This document shows, in pieces, positions 50,356-60,470 of a DNA stretch of 64,000 nucleotides. Numbering within the stretch: the first letter of the stretch is position 1; each line of letters starts with the position of its first letter. The notes under the pieces are model-generated. The model did not search any database and was not told where the DNA came from. It was given only the letters and a program-made list of their open reading frames with translations. The DNA comes from Vibrio mimicus. Lineage in GTDB: Bacteria > Pseudomonadota > Gammaproteobacteria > Enterobacterales > Vibrionaceae. Made by a program: the position numbers and the translations under genes. The stretch spans positions 233,501 to 297,500 of the forward strand of contig NZ_CP077426.1 of assembly GCF_019048845.1 (NCBI RefSeq), given 5' to 3'.

Positions 50356-50383
50356 CAAAAAGCCCCAAGACAGAGCTTGGGGC
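50356..50383 (-). terminator. terminator of argE
   Basis: GCCCCAAG and CTTGGGGC form an 8-bp stem with a 6-nt loop and five T on the minus strand. Confidence 0.92.
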
Positions 50384-50390
50384 GATCAAT

Positions 50391-51527
50391 TTAGAAACAA
50401 TATTTCTGCATCGCGCGTGACAGCACACGCACGGTTGGATCAATGAATTCAAAGGCTAAAAACTCATCCGGCTGGTGGGCTTGATCGATCGAACCTGGGC
50501 CAAGCACTAAGGTCGGGCAAACTTGCTGCAAGAAAGGGGCTTCAGTGCAGTAATTCACGGTTTGCGCTTCTTGCTCGCAGATTTCACTGATGCCGTGAAT
50601 AAACGGATGATCATGCGCGCACTCATAGCCTGGGATTGGGTCATGCAGTGGGATTAATTCAATGCGCCCCGGCCACTTTTGCTGTACCTCACTTAGAGCA
50701 TCACGCATCAGGTTATCTAAACCATCCAAGCTAATGCCGGGCAGAGGGCGAACATCATAATGCAGTTCGCAGCAACCACAAATTCGGTTCGGGCTATCGC
50801 CACCATGAATGTGACCAAGGTTCAGGGTCGGAGTTGGAATTTCAAATCCCGGATGGTGATATTCTTTAATTAAGCGATCGCGCAGCTGCATGAGAGCAAA
50901 CAGCACTTCGTGCATGATCTCAATCGCATTGACGCCCAGAGCTGGATTGGATGAATGGCCTGATTTACCGGTAACGCGAATAGCATTCGCCACATGGCCT
51001 TTGTGTGCACGGATCGGCACTAAGCTGGTTGGTTCACCGATGATGCAGTAATCCGGTTTAAATGGGGCATTTTCGGTAAAGTGGCGTGCACCGAGCATGG
51101 TGGTTTCTTCATCGCACGTTGCGAGTACATACAACGGCTTGGTTTGCTTGCTCCAATCGACTTTTTTCACCGCTTCATAAATAAAGGCGAAGAAACCTTT
51201 CATATCCGCGGTCCCTAATCCATAGAAGCGATTATTGGCTTGCGTGAGCGCATGCGGATTGTAATTCCAGCGGCCCTCATCAAACGGCACAGTATCACTG
51301 TGTCCTGCTAATAATAAGCCGCCTTCACCGCTACCGAGTTTGGCAATCAAGTTCTGCTTATTCGGGGCGACTTGCTCAATTTGAATCGAAAAACCGAGCG
51401 CGCTGAGCCAATCGGCTAATTTTGCGATCACCTGCTCATTACCTTCATCCCAGCGCGCATCGGTAGAACTGATTGAAGAGGTTGAAATCAGGCCTTCATA
51501 GACCTCAAGGAAACTGGGTAACGGCAT
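50391..51527 (-). CDS. argE: acetylornithine deacetylase
   Basis: ArgE frees ornithine from N-acetylornithine in the linear arginine pathway. The 378-residue metallopeptidase-like enzyme has the metal sites [11 protein letters not shown] (about 75-85), [11 protein letters not shown] (about 106-116) and [10 protein letters not shown] (about 137-146). It is divergent from argCBGH, the classical arrangement. Confidence 0.96.
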   Translation of the reverse strand: MPLPSFLEVYEGLISTSSISSTDARWDEGNEQVIAKLADWLSALGFSIQIEQVAPNKQNLIAKLGSGEGGLLLAGHSDTVPFDEGRWNYNPHALTQANNRFYGLGTADMKGFFAFIYEAVKKVDWSKQTKPLYVLATCDEETTMLGARHFTENAPFKPDYCIIGEPTSLVPIRAHKGHVANAIRVTGKSGHSSNPALGVNAIEIMHEVLFALMQLRDRLIKEYHHPGFEIPTPTLNLGHIHGGDSPNRICGCCELHYDVRPLPGISLDGLDNLMRDALSEVQQKWPGRIELIPLHDPIPGYECAHDHPFIHGISEICEQEAQTVNYCTEAPFLQQVCPTLVLGPGSIDQAHQPDEFLAFEFIDPTVRVLSRAMQKYCF

Positions 51528-51585
51528 TTTATCTTTGCTCCTGCTATTGACAGAGTGTCGGTGAAAATGTAAAACACATATTAAA

Positions 51586-51598
51586 TCACTTTAAGTGA
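51586..51598. promoter_or_regulatory. possible ArgR operator between argE and argC
   Basis: TCACTT-T-AAGTGA is a palindrome in the 155-base divergent region, followed by TGAATAAAAAA. ARG boxes are 18-bp imperfect palindromes around TGAAT/ATTCA, in tandem. The match here is partial, so this is only a candidate. Confidence 0.35.
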
Positions 51599-51682
51599 AT
51601 AAAAAACCAATTAATCGCAATTTTGAAAGATGAATAGTCAGCGTTGTCCGCTCTCTTTCACCACTTAATACGGATGTTTTTG

Positions 51683-52684
51683 ATGTTAAAAACCACCATC
51701 ATCGGCGCAAGCGGTTACACCGGAGCAGAACTGGCTCTTATGGTGCACAAACACCCACAACTCACGCTATCAGGTTTATACGTTTCCGCCAACAGTGTGG
51801 ATGCGGGGAAATCGCTGGCGCAGTTGCATGGTCGAGTGGCAGGGCTGATTGATATGCCTGTGCAAGCCTTGACTGATGTGGATGCTGTTGCGGCCGAGTG
51901 TGATGTGGTCTTTCTGGCCACTGCCCATGAAGTGAGCCATGACCTCGCGCCGCAATTTCTCGCTCAAGGCTGTCAGGTCTTTGATCTGTCTGGTGCATTT
52001 CGGGTGCAGAGCGAGTCGTTTTATCCAACCTTCTATGGCTTTGCGCATCAGCATTCTGAATGGTTAGAAAAAGCGGTGTATGGTCTTGCTGAGTGGAATG
52101 CGGAAGCAATCAAAACCAGCCCAATGATTGCCGTTGCGGGTTGCTACCCCACCGCATCGCAACTGGCGATTAAGCCTCTGTTGGTGGATGGGTTAATCGA
52201 CACGACCCAATGGCCAGTGATTAACGCGGTGAGTGGTGTCTCTGGTGCGGGGCGTAAAACCACCATGACCAACAGTTTTTGCGAAGTGAGCTTGCAGCCC
52301 TACGGTGTGTTTAATCATCGCCATCAACCAGAAATTGCGACTCACCTGGGCTGTGAAGTGATCTTCACTCCGCATCTTGGCAACTTTAAGCGCGGCATTC
52401 TGGCCACCATCACCATGAAACTGGTGGATGGTGTCACCGAGCAGCAAGTCGCAGAAGCTTTTAGCAAGGCGTATCAAGATAAGCCGTTGGTGCGTTTCAG
52501 CAATGGTTTACCACGGATTCAAGATGTCGAGTTCACGCCATTCTGTGACCTCGGTTGGAAAGTACAAGGACGTCACATCATTGTGGTGTCTGCTATCGAC
52601 AATTTATTGAAAGGCGCATCGAGTCAAGCGATGCAGTGTTTAAACATTCACTACGGTTTCGATGAATTAACCGCGTTGGTGTAA
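51683..52684 (+). CDS. argC: N-acetyl-gamma-glutamyl-phosphate reductase
   Basis: ArgC reduces acetylglutamyl phosphate to the semialdehyde. The ATG at 51683 ([20 protein letters not shown]) is chosen by homology and gives 333 residues; the frame upstream adds 13 non-conserved residues. Catalytic Cys lies in [10 protein letters not shown] (about 150-159). argB begins 9 bases after its stop. Confidence 0.96.
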   Translation: MLKTTIIGASGYTGAELALMVHKHPQLTLSGLYVSANSVDAGKSLAQLHGRVAGLIDMPVQALTDVDAVAAECDVVFLATAHEVSHDLAPQFLAQGCQVFDLSGAFRVQSESFYPTFYGFAHQHSEWLEKAVYGLAEWNAEAIKTSPMIAVAGCYPTASQLAIKPLLVDGLIDTTQWPVINAVSGVSGAGRKTTMTNSFCEVSLQPYGVFNHRHQPEIATHLGCEVIFTPHLGNFKRGILATITMKLVDGVTEQQVAEAFSKAYQDKPLVRFSNGLPRIQDVEFTPFCDLGWKVQGRHIIVVSAIDNLLKGASSQAMQCLNIHYGFDELTALV

Positions 52685-52693
52685 GGGTTCAAC

Positions 52694-53482
52694 ATGTCAG
52701 ATCTCAAGCTCAGTCCTTTAGTGATTAAGTTAGGTGGTGCGGCGCTCGATTGCGCAGAGACACTTAGCAAACTGTTTGGTGCGATTGCCCAATATCAGAA
52801 CCAAGCCCAACGACGCATTGTGATCGTGCATGGCGGTGGTTATCTGGTCGATGAGTTGATGGCGAAGCTGCAACTTAAATCGGTCAAGAAAGACGGTTTG
52901 CGCGTCACTCCGTATGATCAAATTCCGATCATTGCCGGCGCTCTGGCTGGTACAGCCAACAAGATGCTGCAAGGCCAAGCGATCAAAGATGGCATCAATG
53001 CCGTAGGTTTGTCACTGGCGGATGGTGGTTTGTGCCACGTCGAGGAATTAGATCCTGAACTGGGCGCAGTCGGCAAAGCAACGCCGGGCGATTCCACTTT
53101 GCTGCAAGCGATTTTTGCAACCGGTGCGATGCCCATCATTAGCTCGATAGGTCTAACTGCGCAAGGGCAGATGATGAATGTCAACGCTGACCAAGCGGCG
53201 GTGGCTGTGGCGGGTGCTCTGGATGCGGAATTGGTACTGCTCTCGGATGTCAGCGGTGTACTGGATGGCAAAGGCCACCTCATCGCCACCTTAGATGCCA
53301 AACAAGCGGATGCACTGATTGCCGGCAAAGTGATTACCGACGGCATGATCGTCAAAGTGAAAGCAGCCTTGGAAGCGGCGCAAGATTTAGGACGCCCGAT
53401 TGAAGTGGCAACTTGGCGTTACCCTGAGAAGCTCGCCAAGTTATTTGGCGGCGAAAGCATCGGTACCCGTTTTCTACCTTAA
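52694..53482 (+). CDS. argB: acetylglutamate kinase
   Basis: ArgB phosphorylates N-acetylglutamate. The 262-residue protein has the amino-acid-kinase motifs [10 protein letters not shown] (about 10-19) and [13 protein letters not shown] (about 39-51). The N-terminal helix that makes the enzyme arginine-sensitive in other bacteria is absent, as in E. coli. It is second in argCBGH. Confidence 0.96.
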   Translation: MSDLKLSPLVIKLGGAALDCAETLSKLFGAIAQYQNQAQRRIVIVHGGGYLVDELMAKLQLKSVKKDGLRVTPYDQIPIIAGALAGTANKMLQGQAIKDGINAVGLSLADGGLCHVEELDPELGAVGKATPGDSTLLQAIFATGAMPIISSIGLTAQGQMMNVNADQAAVAVAGALDAELVLLSDVSGVLDGKGHLIATLDAKQADALIAGKVITDGMIVKVKAALEAAQDLGRPIEVATWRYPEKLAKLFGGESIGTRFLP

Positions 53483-53557
53483 GATTTTAAGTCACTAATT
53501 TGATTAAACCTGAGCACTGACCGCCAAGCGCAGAGCCAGGAATATGGAGATACATCA

Positions 53558-54772
53558 ATGAGTAAAGTACAAGTTAAAAAAGTAGTTGTGGCATATTCTG
53601 GCGGTCTGGATACGTCGGTGATCATTCCATGGTTAAAAGAAAATTATGACTGTGAAGTGGTGGCGTTTGTGGCTGACGTAGGCCAAGGTGATGAAGAGCT
53701 GAAAGGCGTAGAAGCCAAAGCGCTCTCATCGGGTGCCTCTGAATGTTACATCGTTGACCTGAAAGAAGAATTCGTTAAAGAGTACATCTACCCAACGCTG
53801 AAAACGGGCGCTTACTATGAAGGTAAATACCTACTCGGTACTTCAATGGCGCGTCCGGTGATTGCTAAGGCACAAGTCGAAATCGCTCGTAAAGTGGGGG
53901 CGGATGCACTGGCGCACGGTTGTACCGGTAAAGGTAACGACCAAGTCCGTTTCGAGGGTGCATTTGCGGCACTGGCCCCAGATCTGCATGTGATTGCGCC
54001 TTGGCGTGAATGGGATCTGCGTAGCCGTGAAGCGTGTTTGGATTACCTTGCCGAGCGCAACATCCCTTGTGCAGCGTCATTGACCAAGATCTACTCACGT
54101 GATGCTAACGCATGGCACGTTTCTACCGAAGGTGGTGTTTTGGAAAGTACATGGAATGCGCCAAATGAAGATTGCTGGGTGTGGACAGTCGATCCTGAGC
54201 AAGCGCCTAACGAAGCAGAATATGTCACGCTGCAAGTTGCGCATGGCGAAGTGGTCGCCGTTGATGGTGAAGCTATGACCCCTTACAACGCGCTGCTGTA
54301 CCTCAACCAAAAAGGTGCGAAGCATGGTGTAGGTCGTATCGACATCGTAGAAAACCGTCTGGTGGGTATGAAATCTCGTGGCTGTTATGAAACTCCGGGA
54401 GGCACCATCATCATGGAAGCGCTGCGCGCGGTTGAACAATTGGTGCTGGATAAAACCTCATTCGAATTTCGTGAAGAGCTGGGCATTAAAGCATCACACC
54501 TTGTTTATGATGGTCGTTGGTTCACGCCACTATGTCAGGCGGTATTTGCGGCAGCCGATGAGCTGGCGAAAGATGTCAACGGTGAAGTGGTGATCAAGCT
54601 GTATAAAGGCCAAGCCGTTGCAACACAAAAACGTTCAGCCAACAGCCTCTACTCAGAAGATTTCGCGACTTTTGGTGCGGATGAAGTATATGACCACAGC
54701 CACGCAGGCGGCTTCATCCGTCTTTACTCGCTGTCGAGCCGTATCCGCGCTCTGAGCCAAAACAAGCAGTAA
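53558..54772 (+). CDS. argG: argininosuccinate synthase
   Basis: ArgG joins citrulline and aspartate using ATP. The 404-residue enzyme has the N-type ATP pyrophosphatase loop [12 protein letters not shown] (about 11-22) and [12 protein letters not shown] (about 121-132). GGAGA lies before the ATG. A long gap with a hairpin and an ERIC element separates it from argH. Confidence 0.97.
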   Translation: MSKVQVKKVVVAYSGGLDTSVIIPWLKENYDCEVVAFVADVGQGDEELKGVEAKALSSGASECYIVDLKEEFVKEYIYPTLKTGAYYEGKYLLGTSMARPVIAKAQVEIARKVGADALAHGCTGKGNDQVRFEGAFAALAPDLHVIAPWREWDLRSREACLDYLAERNIPCAASLTKIYSRDANAWHVSTEGGVLESTWNAPNEDCWVWTVDPEQAPNEAEYVTLQVAHGEVVAVDGEAMTPYNALLYLNQKGAKHGVGRIDIVENRLVGMKSRGCYETPGGTIIMEALRAVEQLVLDKTSFEFREELGIKASHLVYDGRWFTPLCQAVFAAADELAKDVNGEVVIKLYKGQAVATQKRSANSLYSEDFATFGADEVYDHSHAGGFIRLYSLSSRIRALSQNKQ

Positions 54773-54796
54773 TCAGCGCAGTCATCGGTTTATATA

Positions 54797-54821
54797 ATAA
54801 GGATCGCACTGCGATCCTTAT
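54797..54821 (+). terminator. hairpin downstream of argG
   Basis: ATAAGGATCGC and GCGATCCTTAT form a perfect 11-bp stem with a 3-base loop but no T run. It may lower expression of argH relative to argG. Confidence 0.6.
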
Positions 54822-54829
54822 CCCCTTCC

Positions 54830-54946
54830 TCATTGAAGTTACAGCGGTGTTGGCTACGTTCATTCACCCCAATCACATAGTTTATCTATGCTCATGGGGA
54901 TTCACTCACTTGCCGCCTACCTGCCACTCCAATGAGTTTGGGGGAC
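54830..54946. repeat. ERIC element between argG and argH
   Basis: About 117 bp. The minus strand contains GTGAATCCCCATGAGC and GATTGGGGTGAATG, close to the ERIC core GTGAATCCCCAGGAGC and GACTGGGGTGAGCG. The flanks are CTACCTGCCACTC and AAGTTACAGCGG. It is well conserved compared with the copy near 9.8 kb. In the transcript it would fold into a long hairpin inside the arg operon. Confidence 0.85.
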
Positions 54947-55004
54947 ATTTTCAGTTATCACATCCTGACTGTGGTCGCAGTCAAAGGAAAGCAGGAGATT
55001 TAGC

Positions 55005-56381
55005 ATGGCATTATGGGGCGGAAGATTTACCCAAGCGGCAGACAGTCGGTTTAAAGCATTCAATGATTCACTGCGTTTTGATTATCGCTTAGCCGAGCAA
55101 GATATTGTTGGATCAATCGCTTGGTCAAAAGCCTTGGTCTCCGTCAATGTCTTGAGCGTGCAGGAGCAACAACAGTTAGAGCAGGCGTTAAATCACCTGC
55201 TGAAATCGGTTCAGCAAGATCCGGAGCAAATCTTAGCTTCTGATGCGGAAGATATTCACTCTTGGGTGGAACAGAAGCTGATTGAGCAAGTCGGTGATCT
55301 CGGTAAAAAACTGCACACAGGGCGTTCGCGTAACGATCAGGTCGCGACCGATCTTAAGCTCTGGTGTCGCGATCAGGGCGTTCATCTGCTCTTTGCTCTG
55401 AAAACGCTGCAACAACAGTTAGTGGCGGTGGCTGCTGAGCACCAAGCGACGGTTTTACCGGGCTACACCCATTTGCAACGTGCGCAACCAGTGACTTTTG
55501 CTCATTGGTGTTTAGCTTATTTGGAAATGTTTGAGCGTGATGAATCCCGTTTGACCGATGCTCTAGCGCGTTTAAACACGTCGCCGCTTGGCTCTGGTGC
55601 ATTAGCAGGAACCGCTTACGCGATTGATCGAGAGGTGTTAGCTGCGGATCTTGGTTTCACTCGCGCGACACGTAACTCGCTGGATGCGGTCTCCGATCGC
55701 GATCATGTGATGGAGCTGATGTCAGTCGCATCGATCTCTATGCTGCATTTGTCGCGTCTTGCGGAAGATATGATCTTCTACACCACAGGTGAAGCGGGCT
55801 TTATTGAATTAGCTGATACAGTGACCTCTGGTTCTTCACTGATGCCACAAAAGAAAAACCCCGATGCGCTGGAGTTGATCCGTGGTAAAACGGGCCGTGT
55901 CTACGGTGCATTGGCGGGGATGATGATGACAGTAAAAGCACTGCCTCTCGCGTACAACAAAGACATGCAAGAAGACAAAGAAGGGCTGTTTGATGCGCTC
56001 GACACTTGGTTTGATTGCTTGCAAATGGCGGGACTCTGCTTTGATGGGATTAAAGTGAATGCGGCGCGTACGTTAGAAGCGGCCAAGCAAGGCTACTCGA
56101 ACGCGACTGAATTGGCGGATTATCTAGTCGCGAAAGGGATTCCATTTCGTGAGGCGCACCATATTGTCGGTGTGGCGGTTGTCGCGGCAATCGGTAAAGG
56201 TGTGGCTTTGGAAGAACTTTCTCTGGCTGAACTACAACAGTTTTCATCGCTGATCGAGCAAGATGTGTATCCGATCCTGACCATTGAGTCTTGTTTAGAG
56301 AAACGCTGCGCACTCGGTGGGGTATCGCCCAAACAAGTGGCTTATGCGGTGGAACAGGCTCAAACGCGGGTGAAGTCTTAA
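55005..56381 (+). CDS. argH: argininosuccinate lyase
   Basis: ArgH splits argininosuccinate into arginine and fumarate. The 458-residue enzyme has AGGAGA before the ATG, the N-terminal [20 protein letters not shown] and the superfamily signature [12 protein letters not shown] (about 279-290). In several marine relatives argH is fused to an acetylglutamate synthase domain; this protein ends at QTRVKS without it, so N-acetylglutamate must come from another gene. Confidence 0.97.
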   Translation: MALWGGRFTQAADSRFKAFNDSLRFDYRLAEQDIVGSIAWSKALVSVNVLSVQEQQQLEQALNHLLKSVQQDPEQILASDAEDIHSWVEQKLIEQVGDLGKKLHTGRSRNDQVATDLKLWCRDQGVHLLFALKTLQQQLVAVAAEHQATVLPGYTHLQRAQPVTFAHWCLAYLEMFERDESRLTDALARLNTSPLGSGALAGTAYAIDREVLAADLGFTRATRNSLDAVSDRDHVMELMSVASISMLHLSRLAEDMIFYTTGEAGFIELADTVTSGSSLMPQKKNPDALELIRGKTGRVYGALAGMMMTVKALPLAYNKDMQEDKEGLFDALDTWFDCLQMAGLCFDGIKVNAARTLEAAKQGYSNATELADYLVAKGIPFREAHHIVGVAVVAAIGKGVALEELSLAELQQFSSLIEQDVYPILTIESCLEKRCALGGVSPKQVAYAVEQAQTRVKS

Positions 56382-56499
56382 ATTGCGATAATTCACTTCG
56401 CCATAGGGAATAGAGAAAAAGTAGTTGGTTAACTCTTTGACTAATCAGTGAAAAATCGTTAAAGCAAAAAAGATCGTAAAAAAGATCATTTTTTTGTGA

Positions 56500-56597
56500 A
56501 CCTTTCAGTGAAAGTCCGGTCTATTACAGTACCACTGCTTTTTCTTAGAAGAATCTAAGAAGGCCCTAAACCTGTACTAGGTTTAGGGCTTTTTTCT
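56500..56597 (+). ncRNA. possible small RNA or structured 3' end downstream of argH
   Basis: Two perfect hairpins follow each other: TCTTAGA/TCTAAGA around AGAA (56543-56560) and GCCCTAAACCT/AGGTTTAGGGC around GTACT (56563-56589), then seven T. The strong terminator lies over 200 bases from argH, leaving room for a separate transcript. No clear promoter could be fixed, so it may simply be the argH 3' end. Confidence 0.35.
56563..56596 (+). terminator. strong Rho-independent terminator after argH
   Basis: An 11-bp perfect stem with a 5-nt loop is followed by seven T. Confidence 0.94.
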
Positions 56598-56616
56598 TTT
56601 CTGCGTAGCAGAAAGT

Positions 56617-56889
56617 TTAATACGGATTCGAATCCTCTTTTCCTTTTTCTTGTCGTTTTCGCCAAGGCAAGATCACGTACTTCATCCATAAATGCAGAAA
56701 CAGTAAGCCGTTAAAGGCAAAGCCGGCGAAGATCAGGGTGATCGATTCAATACTGGTAGGATCGTCCTTAAAGCCCCAAAACCAAACGATCCAGACGACC
56801 ACTGACAATACCGTGAGTTGATCCATACAGCGCTGGCAGCGGCCGATTTTTTGCCAAAACCAATGTTCGCTACAATCCCGACAAGCCAT
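56617..56889 (-). CDS. small membrane protein with CxxC pairs (DUF3624-like)
   Basis: The ATG at 56889 follows AAGGTGG and gives 90 residues. The N-terminus has MACRDCSEHWFWQKIGRCQRCM, two CxxC pairs 11 residues apart, suggesting a small zinc ribbon. Two membrane helices follow (about 25-41 and 50-72), then a basic tail. It resembles DUF3624 proteins of vibrios; function is unknown. It is single, facing the argH terminator. Confidence 0.7.
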   Translation of the reverse strand: MACRDCSEHWFWQKIGRCQRCMDQLTVLSVVVWIVWFWGFKDDPTSIESITLIFAGFAFNGLLFLHLWMKYVILPWRKRQEKGKEDSNPY

Positions 56890-57040
56890 AGATGCCACCT
56901 TAAGTTAACCGAGCTCATTCCTAATTGATTGGCTATGCCAAGCTGCTAGGGTATAGCGGAGTATAACGCACCAAAAGCACGATGCATCCATTCCTCTCAA
57001 CGGGGTTTATGGTAAGCGCTGTGGATTGAACCCAACAGAA

Positions 57041-57064
57041 AAGCCTGACGTTGAAGTCAGGCTT
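57041..57064 (-). terminator. terminator of the flavoprotein gene
   Basis: AAGCCTGAC and GTCAGGCTT form a 9-bp stem with a 6-nt loop; on the minus strand TTCTGTT follows. It lies about 95 bases past the flavoprotein stop. Confidence 0.7.
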
Positions 57065-57158
57065 GGTCTTTTATGTTCACTAGGGTTAGAACATTCGCTT
57101 ATGCCTATCCCACTTAAAGCTGCAACTTAAAGCGGGAAGGGCTTTGGACTATGGTAAA

Positions 57159-58613
57159 TTAACAGCCGGGGCCACAATCCAAACAGTGTTTGATCATTTC
57201 TGGACCAAGATGCAGTTTCGCATTGAGGTCACGCAGAGCGGTACGTACCCCTTCCTCAATCACTGGATGGTAGAAAGGCATATCGAGCATTTGCGAAATG
57301 GTCATCTGATTTTGGTGTGCCCAAGCCAGCAAGTGTGCTAAATGCTCGGCATTCGGTCCCATCATCTCAGCACCAAGGAAACGGCCTGTGCCTTGCTCGC
57401 CATACACATGCAGCAAACCTTTATTGCGTAGCATCACTCGTGAGCGGCCTTGGTTTTCAAACGACACTTCACCTACGGCAAAGCAGCCACAGTTACCCAG
57501 ACGCTGAGTCAACTGCTTATAGGTTTCCCCGACCATGGCAATTTGTGGGTCAGAAAACACCGCAGAAATTGGTGAGCGGCGCAAACCCGCGCGAATGTCA
57601 GGGAAGCGGCCTGCGTTATCCCCCGCAATGCGCCCTTGATCTGCGGCTTCATGCAGCAGCGGGATCTGGTTGCTGGCATCGCCTGCGATAAAAATCGAAG
57701 GTACCGAGGTTTGCAGTGTGTAGTGATCCGCTTTGGGTACACCACGTTCATCGAGTGCCACGTTGGTATTTTCCAGCGCCAATTTGTCAACGTTAGGACG
57801 ACGACCTGTTGCGGCAAGCACATAATCCACGATGAAGGTTTCTAGCTCACCTTGCTGGTTGATAAATTGGATTTCCACTTTATCGCCATTGATACGTTTC
57901 ATGCTTTCGACTTTCACATCTGCATCGAGATAAAACTCTTGTTGGAAAGCACGATTCGCGTAAGCCATGACTTCTGGATCAGTTAGTGGTCCCACTTGAC
58001 CGCCTAAGCCAAACACTTTTACTTTCACCCCTAAACGATGCAGGGATTGGCCAAGCTCTAAACCGATCACTCCCGGACCAAACACAGCGATGGCTTCAGG
58101 AAGATCATCCCACTCAAATACATCGTCGTTAACGACTAGGCGATCACCGAGTTCATTCCATACTGCTGGATAAGCAGGGCGTGAGCCTGTCGCAATAACA
58201 ACACGTTTAGCATGAATGCGTGTGTGATCATCCACTTGCAGTGTATGGTTATCAATGAACCTCGCGTAGCCCGTAATCTTGTCTTGCTCTGGAATAGAAT
58301 CAACCCCTTCCAGTACAAAACCGACAAAGCGATCACGTTCGCGTTTGACGCGATCCATCACTTCACGACCATTAATCACAATTTCACCTTGTGGGTAAAC
58401 ACCAAAGCCCGGAGCCTTTTCAATTTGGTGTACGCTTTCTGCGGCAGCAATCAGCAGTTTGGAGGGCATACAACCTACACGCGCACAGGTGGTGCCGTAA
58501 GGGCCACCTTCAATCATCACCACATTCTGAGTGTAAGCTTTCGCTGCACGATAAGCGCCTAGGCCAGCAGTACCACCGCCGATTACGGCGACATCAACGT
58601 GAATCTGTTTCAT
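57159..58613 (-). CDS. dihydrolipoamide-dehydrogenase-like flavoprotein with C-terminal Cys tail
   Basis: The 484-residue protein belongs to the class I pyridine nucleotide-disulphide oxidoreductases. It has an N-terminal FAD fold VAVIGGGTAGLGAYRAA (8-24), redox-active Cys43 and Cys48 (TTCARVGCMPSK), the NAD(P)H fold VFGPGVIGLELGQ, and the dimer-interface pair His449/Glu454 (FYHPVIEE). No pyruvate or oxoglutarate dehydrogenase genes are near, so it is probably not the complex E3. The last nine residues, HCLDCGPGC, add three cysteines (477, 480, 484), unusual for E3. It follows the Prx-Grx gene on the same strand, which suggests a thiol-redox role. Confidence 0.88.
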   Translation of the reverse strand: MKQIHVDVAVIGGGTAGLGAYRAAKAYTQNVVMIEGGPYGTTCARVGCMPSKLLIAAAESVHQIEKAPGFGVYPQGEIVINGREVMDRVKRERDRFVGFVLEGVDSIPEQDKITGYARFIDNHTLQVDDHTRIHAKRVVIATGSRPAYPAVWNELGDRLVVNDDVFEWDDLPEAIAVFGPGVIGLELGQSLHRLGVKVKVFGLGGQVGPLTDPEVMAYANRAFQQEFYLDADVKVESMKRINGDKVEIQFINQQGELETFIVDYVLAATGRRPNVDKLALENTNVALDERGVPKADHYTLQTSVPSIFIAGDASNQIPLLHEAADQGRIAGDNAGRFPDIRAGLRRSPISAVFSDPQIAMVGETYKQLTQRLGNCGCFAVGEVSFENQGRSRVMLRNKGLLHVYGEQGTGRFLGAEMMGPNAEHLAHLLAWAHQNQMTISQMLDMPFYHPVIEEGVRTALRDLNAKLHLGPEMIKHCLDCGPGC

Positions 58614-58659
58614 TAAGGATCCTCAATCGGTTTGTTCTCAGTCAGGAAGGGAAGTTTTA

Positions 58660-58677
58660 GGCTCCCATGTGGGAGCC
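58660..58677 (-). terminator. hairpin between Prx-Grx gene and flavoprotein gene
   Basis: GGCTCCCA and TGGGAGCC form an 8-bp stem with a two-base centre, followed on the minus strand by TAAAACTT. It probably attenuates read-through into the flavoprotein gene. Confidence 0.6.
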
Positions 58678-58684
58678 CAGAAAC

Positions 58685-59416
58685 TTATTGATTTAGGTAG
58701 ACTTCTAAGTCATCGCTGCCACCGATGTGTTTACCACCGATAAACACTTGCGGTACCGTAGTGCGGCCTGAAACAGCGCGTAGGCTCACCGTGGTTGCGT
58801 CTTTACCTAAAATCAGCTCTTCATACTGTAGACCGGCATCAATCAGTGCTTGTTTCGCCTTGGCACAATAAGGACAGCCTGGCTTAGTAAAAATAGTCAC
58901 TGATTCTTGCACCTTGTATTGAGGGGCAATGTATTTGAGCATGGTGTCTGCATCCGATACTTTGAACGGGTCACCCGGCTCATTGGGTTCGATAAACATT
59001 TTTTCTACTACGCCGTCTTTGACTAGCATGCTGTAGCGCCATGAGCGTTTACCAAAACCAAGGTCATTTTTATCCACTAGCATGCCCATGCCATCAGTGA
59101 AGTCACCGTTACCATCTGGGATGAAGGTAATTTGGTCAGCGTTTTGGTCATCTTTCCAAGCATTCATCACGAAAGTATCGTTGACCGATACACACAAAAT
59201 GCTGTCGACACCGTGCTCCTTAAATACTGGGAACAGCTCGTTGTAGCGCGGTAGGTGAGTGGATGAACACGTTGGGGTAAATGCACCCGGCAAGCTAAAC
59301 ACGATAACGGTTTTGCCTTTGAACAGCTCATCGCTAGTGACATTCACCCAAGCATCGCCTTGGCGAGTCGGAAAGGTAACTTGTGGAATGGTGTGACCTT
59401 CTTTAGATGTAAACAT
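58685..59416 (-). CDS. hybrid peroxiredoxin (Prx5)-glutaredoxin
   Basis: The 243-residue protein fuses a Prx5-type peroxidase (1-165; peroxidatic Cys50 in PGAFTPTC, second Cys75) to a glutaredoxin (about 170-243; CPYC at 181-184, TVPQVFI cis-Pro loop, GGSDDLE). Such hybrids reduce peroxides with glutathione as electron source. It is divergent from oxyR across an OxyR-type operator, so peroxide induction is likely. Confidence 0.95.
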   Translation of the reverse strand: MFTSKEGHTIPQVTFPTRQGDAWVNVTSDELFKGKTVIVFSLPGAFTPTCSSTHLPRYNELFPVFKEHGVDSILCVSVNDTFVMNAWKDDQNADQITFIPDGNGDFTDGMGMLVDKNDLGFGKRSWRYSMLVKDGVVEKMFIEPNEPGDPFKVSDADTMLKYIAPQYKVQESVTIFTKPGCPYCAKAKQALIDAGLQYEELILGKDATTVSLRAVSGRTTVPQVFIGGKHIGGSDDLEVYLNQ

Positions 59417-59508
59417 TTTTATGCCTCATTCGTAACAGGTAATTTAGATTTAATGAGATGTGCTCTCTTGTTGTTGGCTATTGTTAAAGAAATGCTTTGA
59501 TAGCTCTA

Positions 59509-59545
59509 ATCGTTTAATGCTATGGTTTTGATAGATGCATTCTAT
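59509..59545. promoter_or_regulatory. OxyR tetramer-binding site
   Basis: Two 15-bp half-sites, ATCGTTTAATGCTAT (59509-59523) and ATAGATGCATTCTAT (59531-59545), are separated by seven bases. The OxyR rule is two ATAGnTnnnAnCTAT palindromes seven bases apart, so length and spacing fit exactly. It ends 11 bases before oxyR and lies 92 bases upstream of the Prx-Grx gene. Confidence 0.85.
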
Positions 59546-59556
59546 CTAGGTGAGCC

Positions 59557-60450
59557 ATGAACATTCGTGATTTTGAATACTTGGTCGCGTTAGCCGATCA
59601 CAAGCATTTTCGTAAAGCGGCAGAGGCTTGCTTTGTCAGCCAGCCAACACTCAGTGGTCAGATCCGCAAGTTGGAAGATGAGATAGGGACAACCTTACTT
59701 GAGCGCAGTAGCCGCAGAGTTCTGTTTACCGAAGCTGGACTACAACTGGTTGATCAAGCAAAGAAAATTCTTTCTGAGGTGAAAACCTTCAAAGATATGG
59801 CCAACCAGCAAACCGGAGCCATGACAGGGCCTTTACATATCGGTTTTATTCCAACGTTAGGACCTTATTTGCTGCCTAGGATTATCCCAACACTGAAAGA
59901 ACGTTTTCCTGAGTTGGAGCTGTATCTGCATGAAGCGCAGACCAGCCAATTAGTGCGTCAACTTGAAGATGGCAAACTCGATTGCTTGGTACTCGCTTCG
60001 GTGGAAGAGACCGCGCCGTTTAAAGAAATAGAGCTGTATGATGAAGTGATGAGTATTGCCGTGCCTTGCGATCATGTTTGGGCTGAGCGCGATGAAGTAG
60101 AAATGTTAGAGCTTAAAGGCAAAACCGTACTCGCTTTAGGAGATGGTCACTGCTTACGAGATCAAGCGTTAGGTTTCTGTTTTGCCGCAGGCGCGAAAGA
60201 TGATGAGCGTTTTAAAGCGACCAGTCTGGAAACTTTGCGCAATATGGTGGCGGCGGGAGCCGGCATTACGTTACTGCCGCAGCTAGCATTACCGGAAGAC
60301 AAGAAAAAAGATGGAGTGTGTTATTTGCGTGCGGTGAATCCTATTCCATCACGTCGCTTGGTGTTGGTCTATCGTCCCGGATCGCCATTACGTCAACGTT
60401 TTGAGCAGTTAGCCGCAGTGATTAAGCAGCGGCTGCAGCAAGCGGATTAA
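59557..60450 (+). CDS. oxyR: hydrogen-peroxide regulator OxyR
   Basis: OxyR is a LysR-type regulator that senses H2O2 through a disulphide. The 297-residue protein has the winged helix (about 1-60; FRKAAEACFVSQPTLSGQIR) and Cys199 and Cys208 in GDGHCLRDQALGFC, exactly the E. coli positions. It is divergent from the Prx-Grx gene. The operator overlapping its own promoter implies autorepression. Confidence 0.97.
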   Translation: MNIRDFEYLVALADHKHFRKAAEACFVSQPTLSGQIRKLEDEIGTTLLERSSRRVLFTEAGLQLVDQAKKILSEVKTFKDMANQQTGAMTGPLHIGFIPTLGPYLLPRIIPTLKERFPELELYLHEAQTSQLVRQLEDGKLDCLVLASVEETAPFKEIELYDEVMSIAVPCDHVWAERDEVEMLELKGKTVLALGDGHCLRDQALGFCFAAGAKDDERFKATSLETLRNMVAAGAGITLLPQLALPEDKKKDGVCYLRAVNPIPSRRLVLVYRPGSPLRQRFEQLAAVIKQRLQQAD

Positions 60451-60470
60451 TTGTAAATCACCATCCAATT

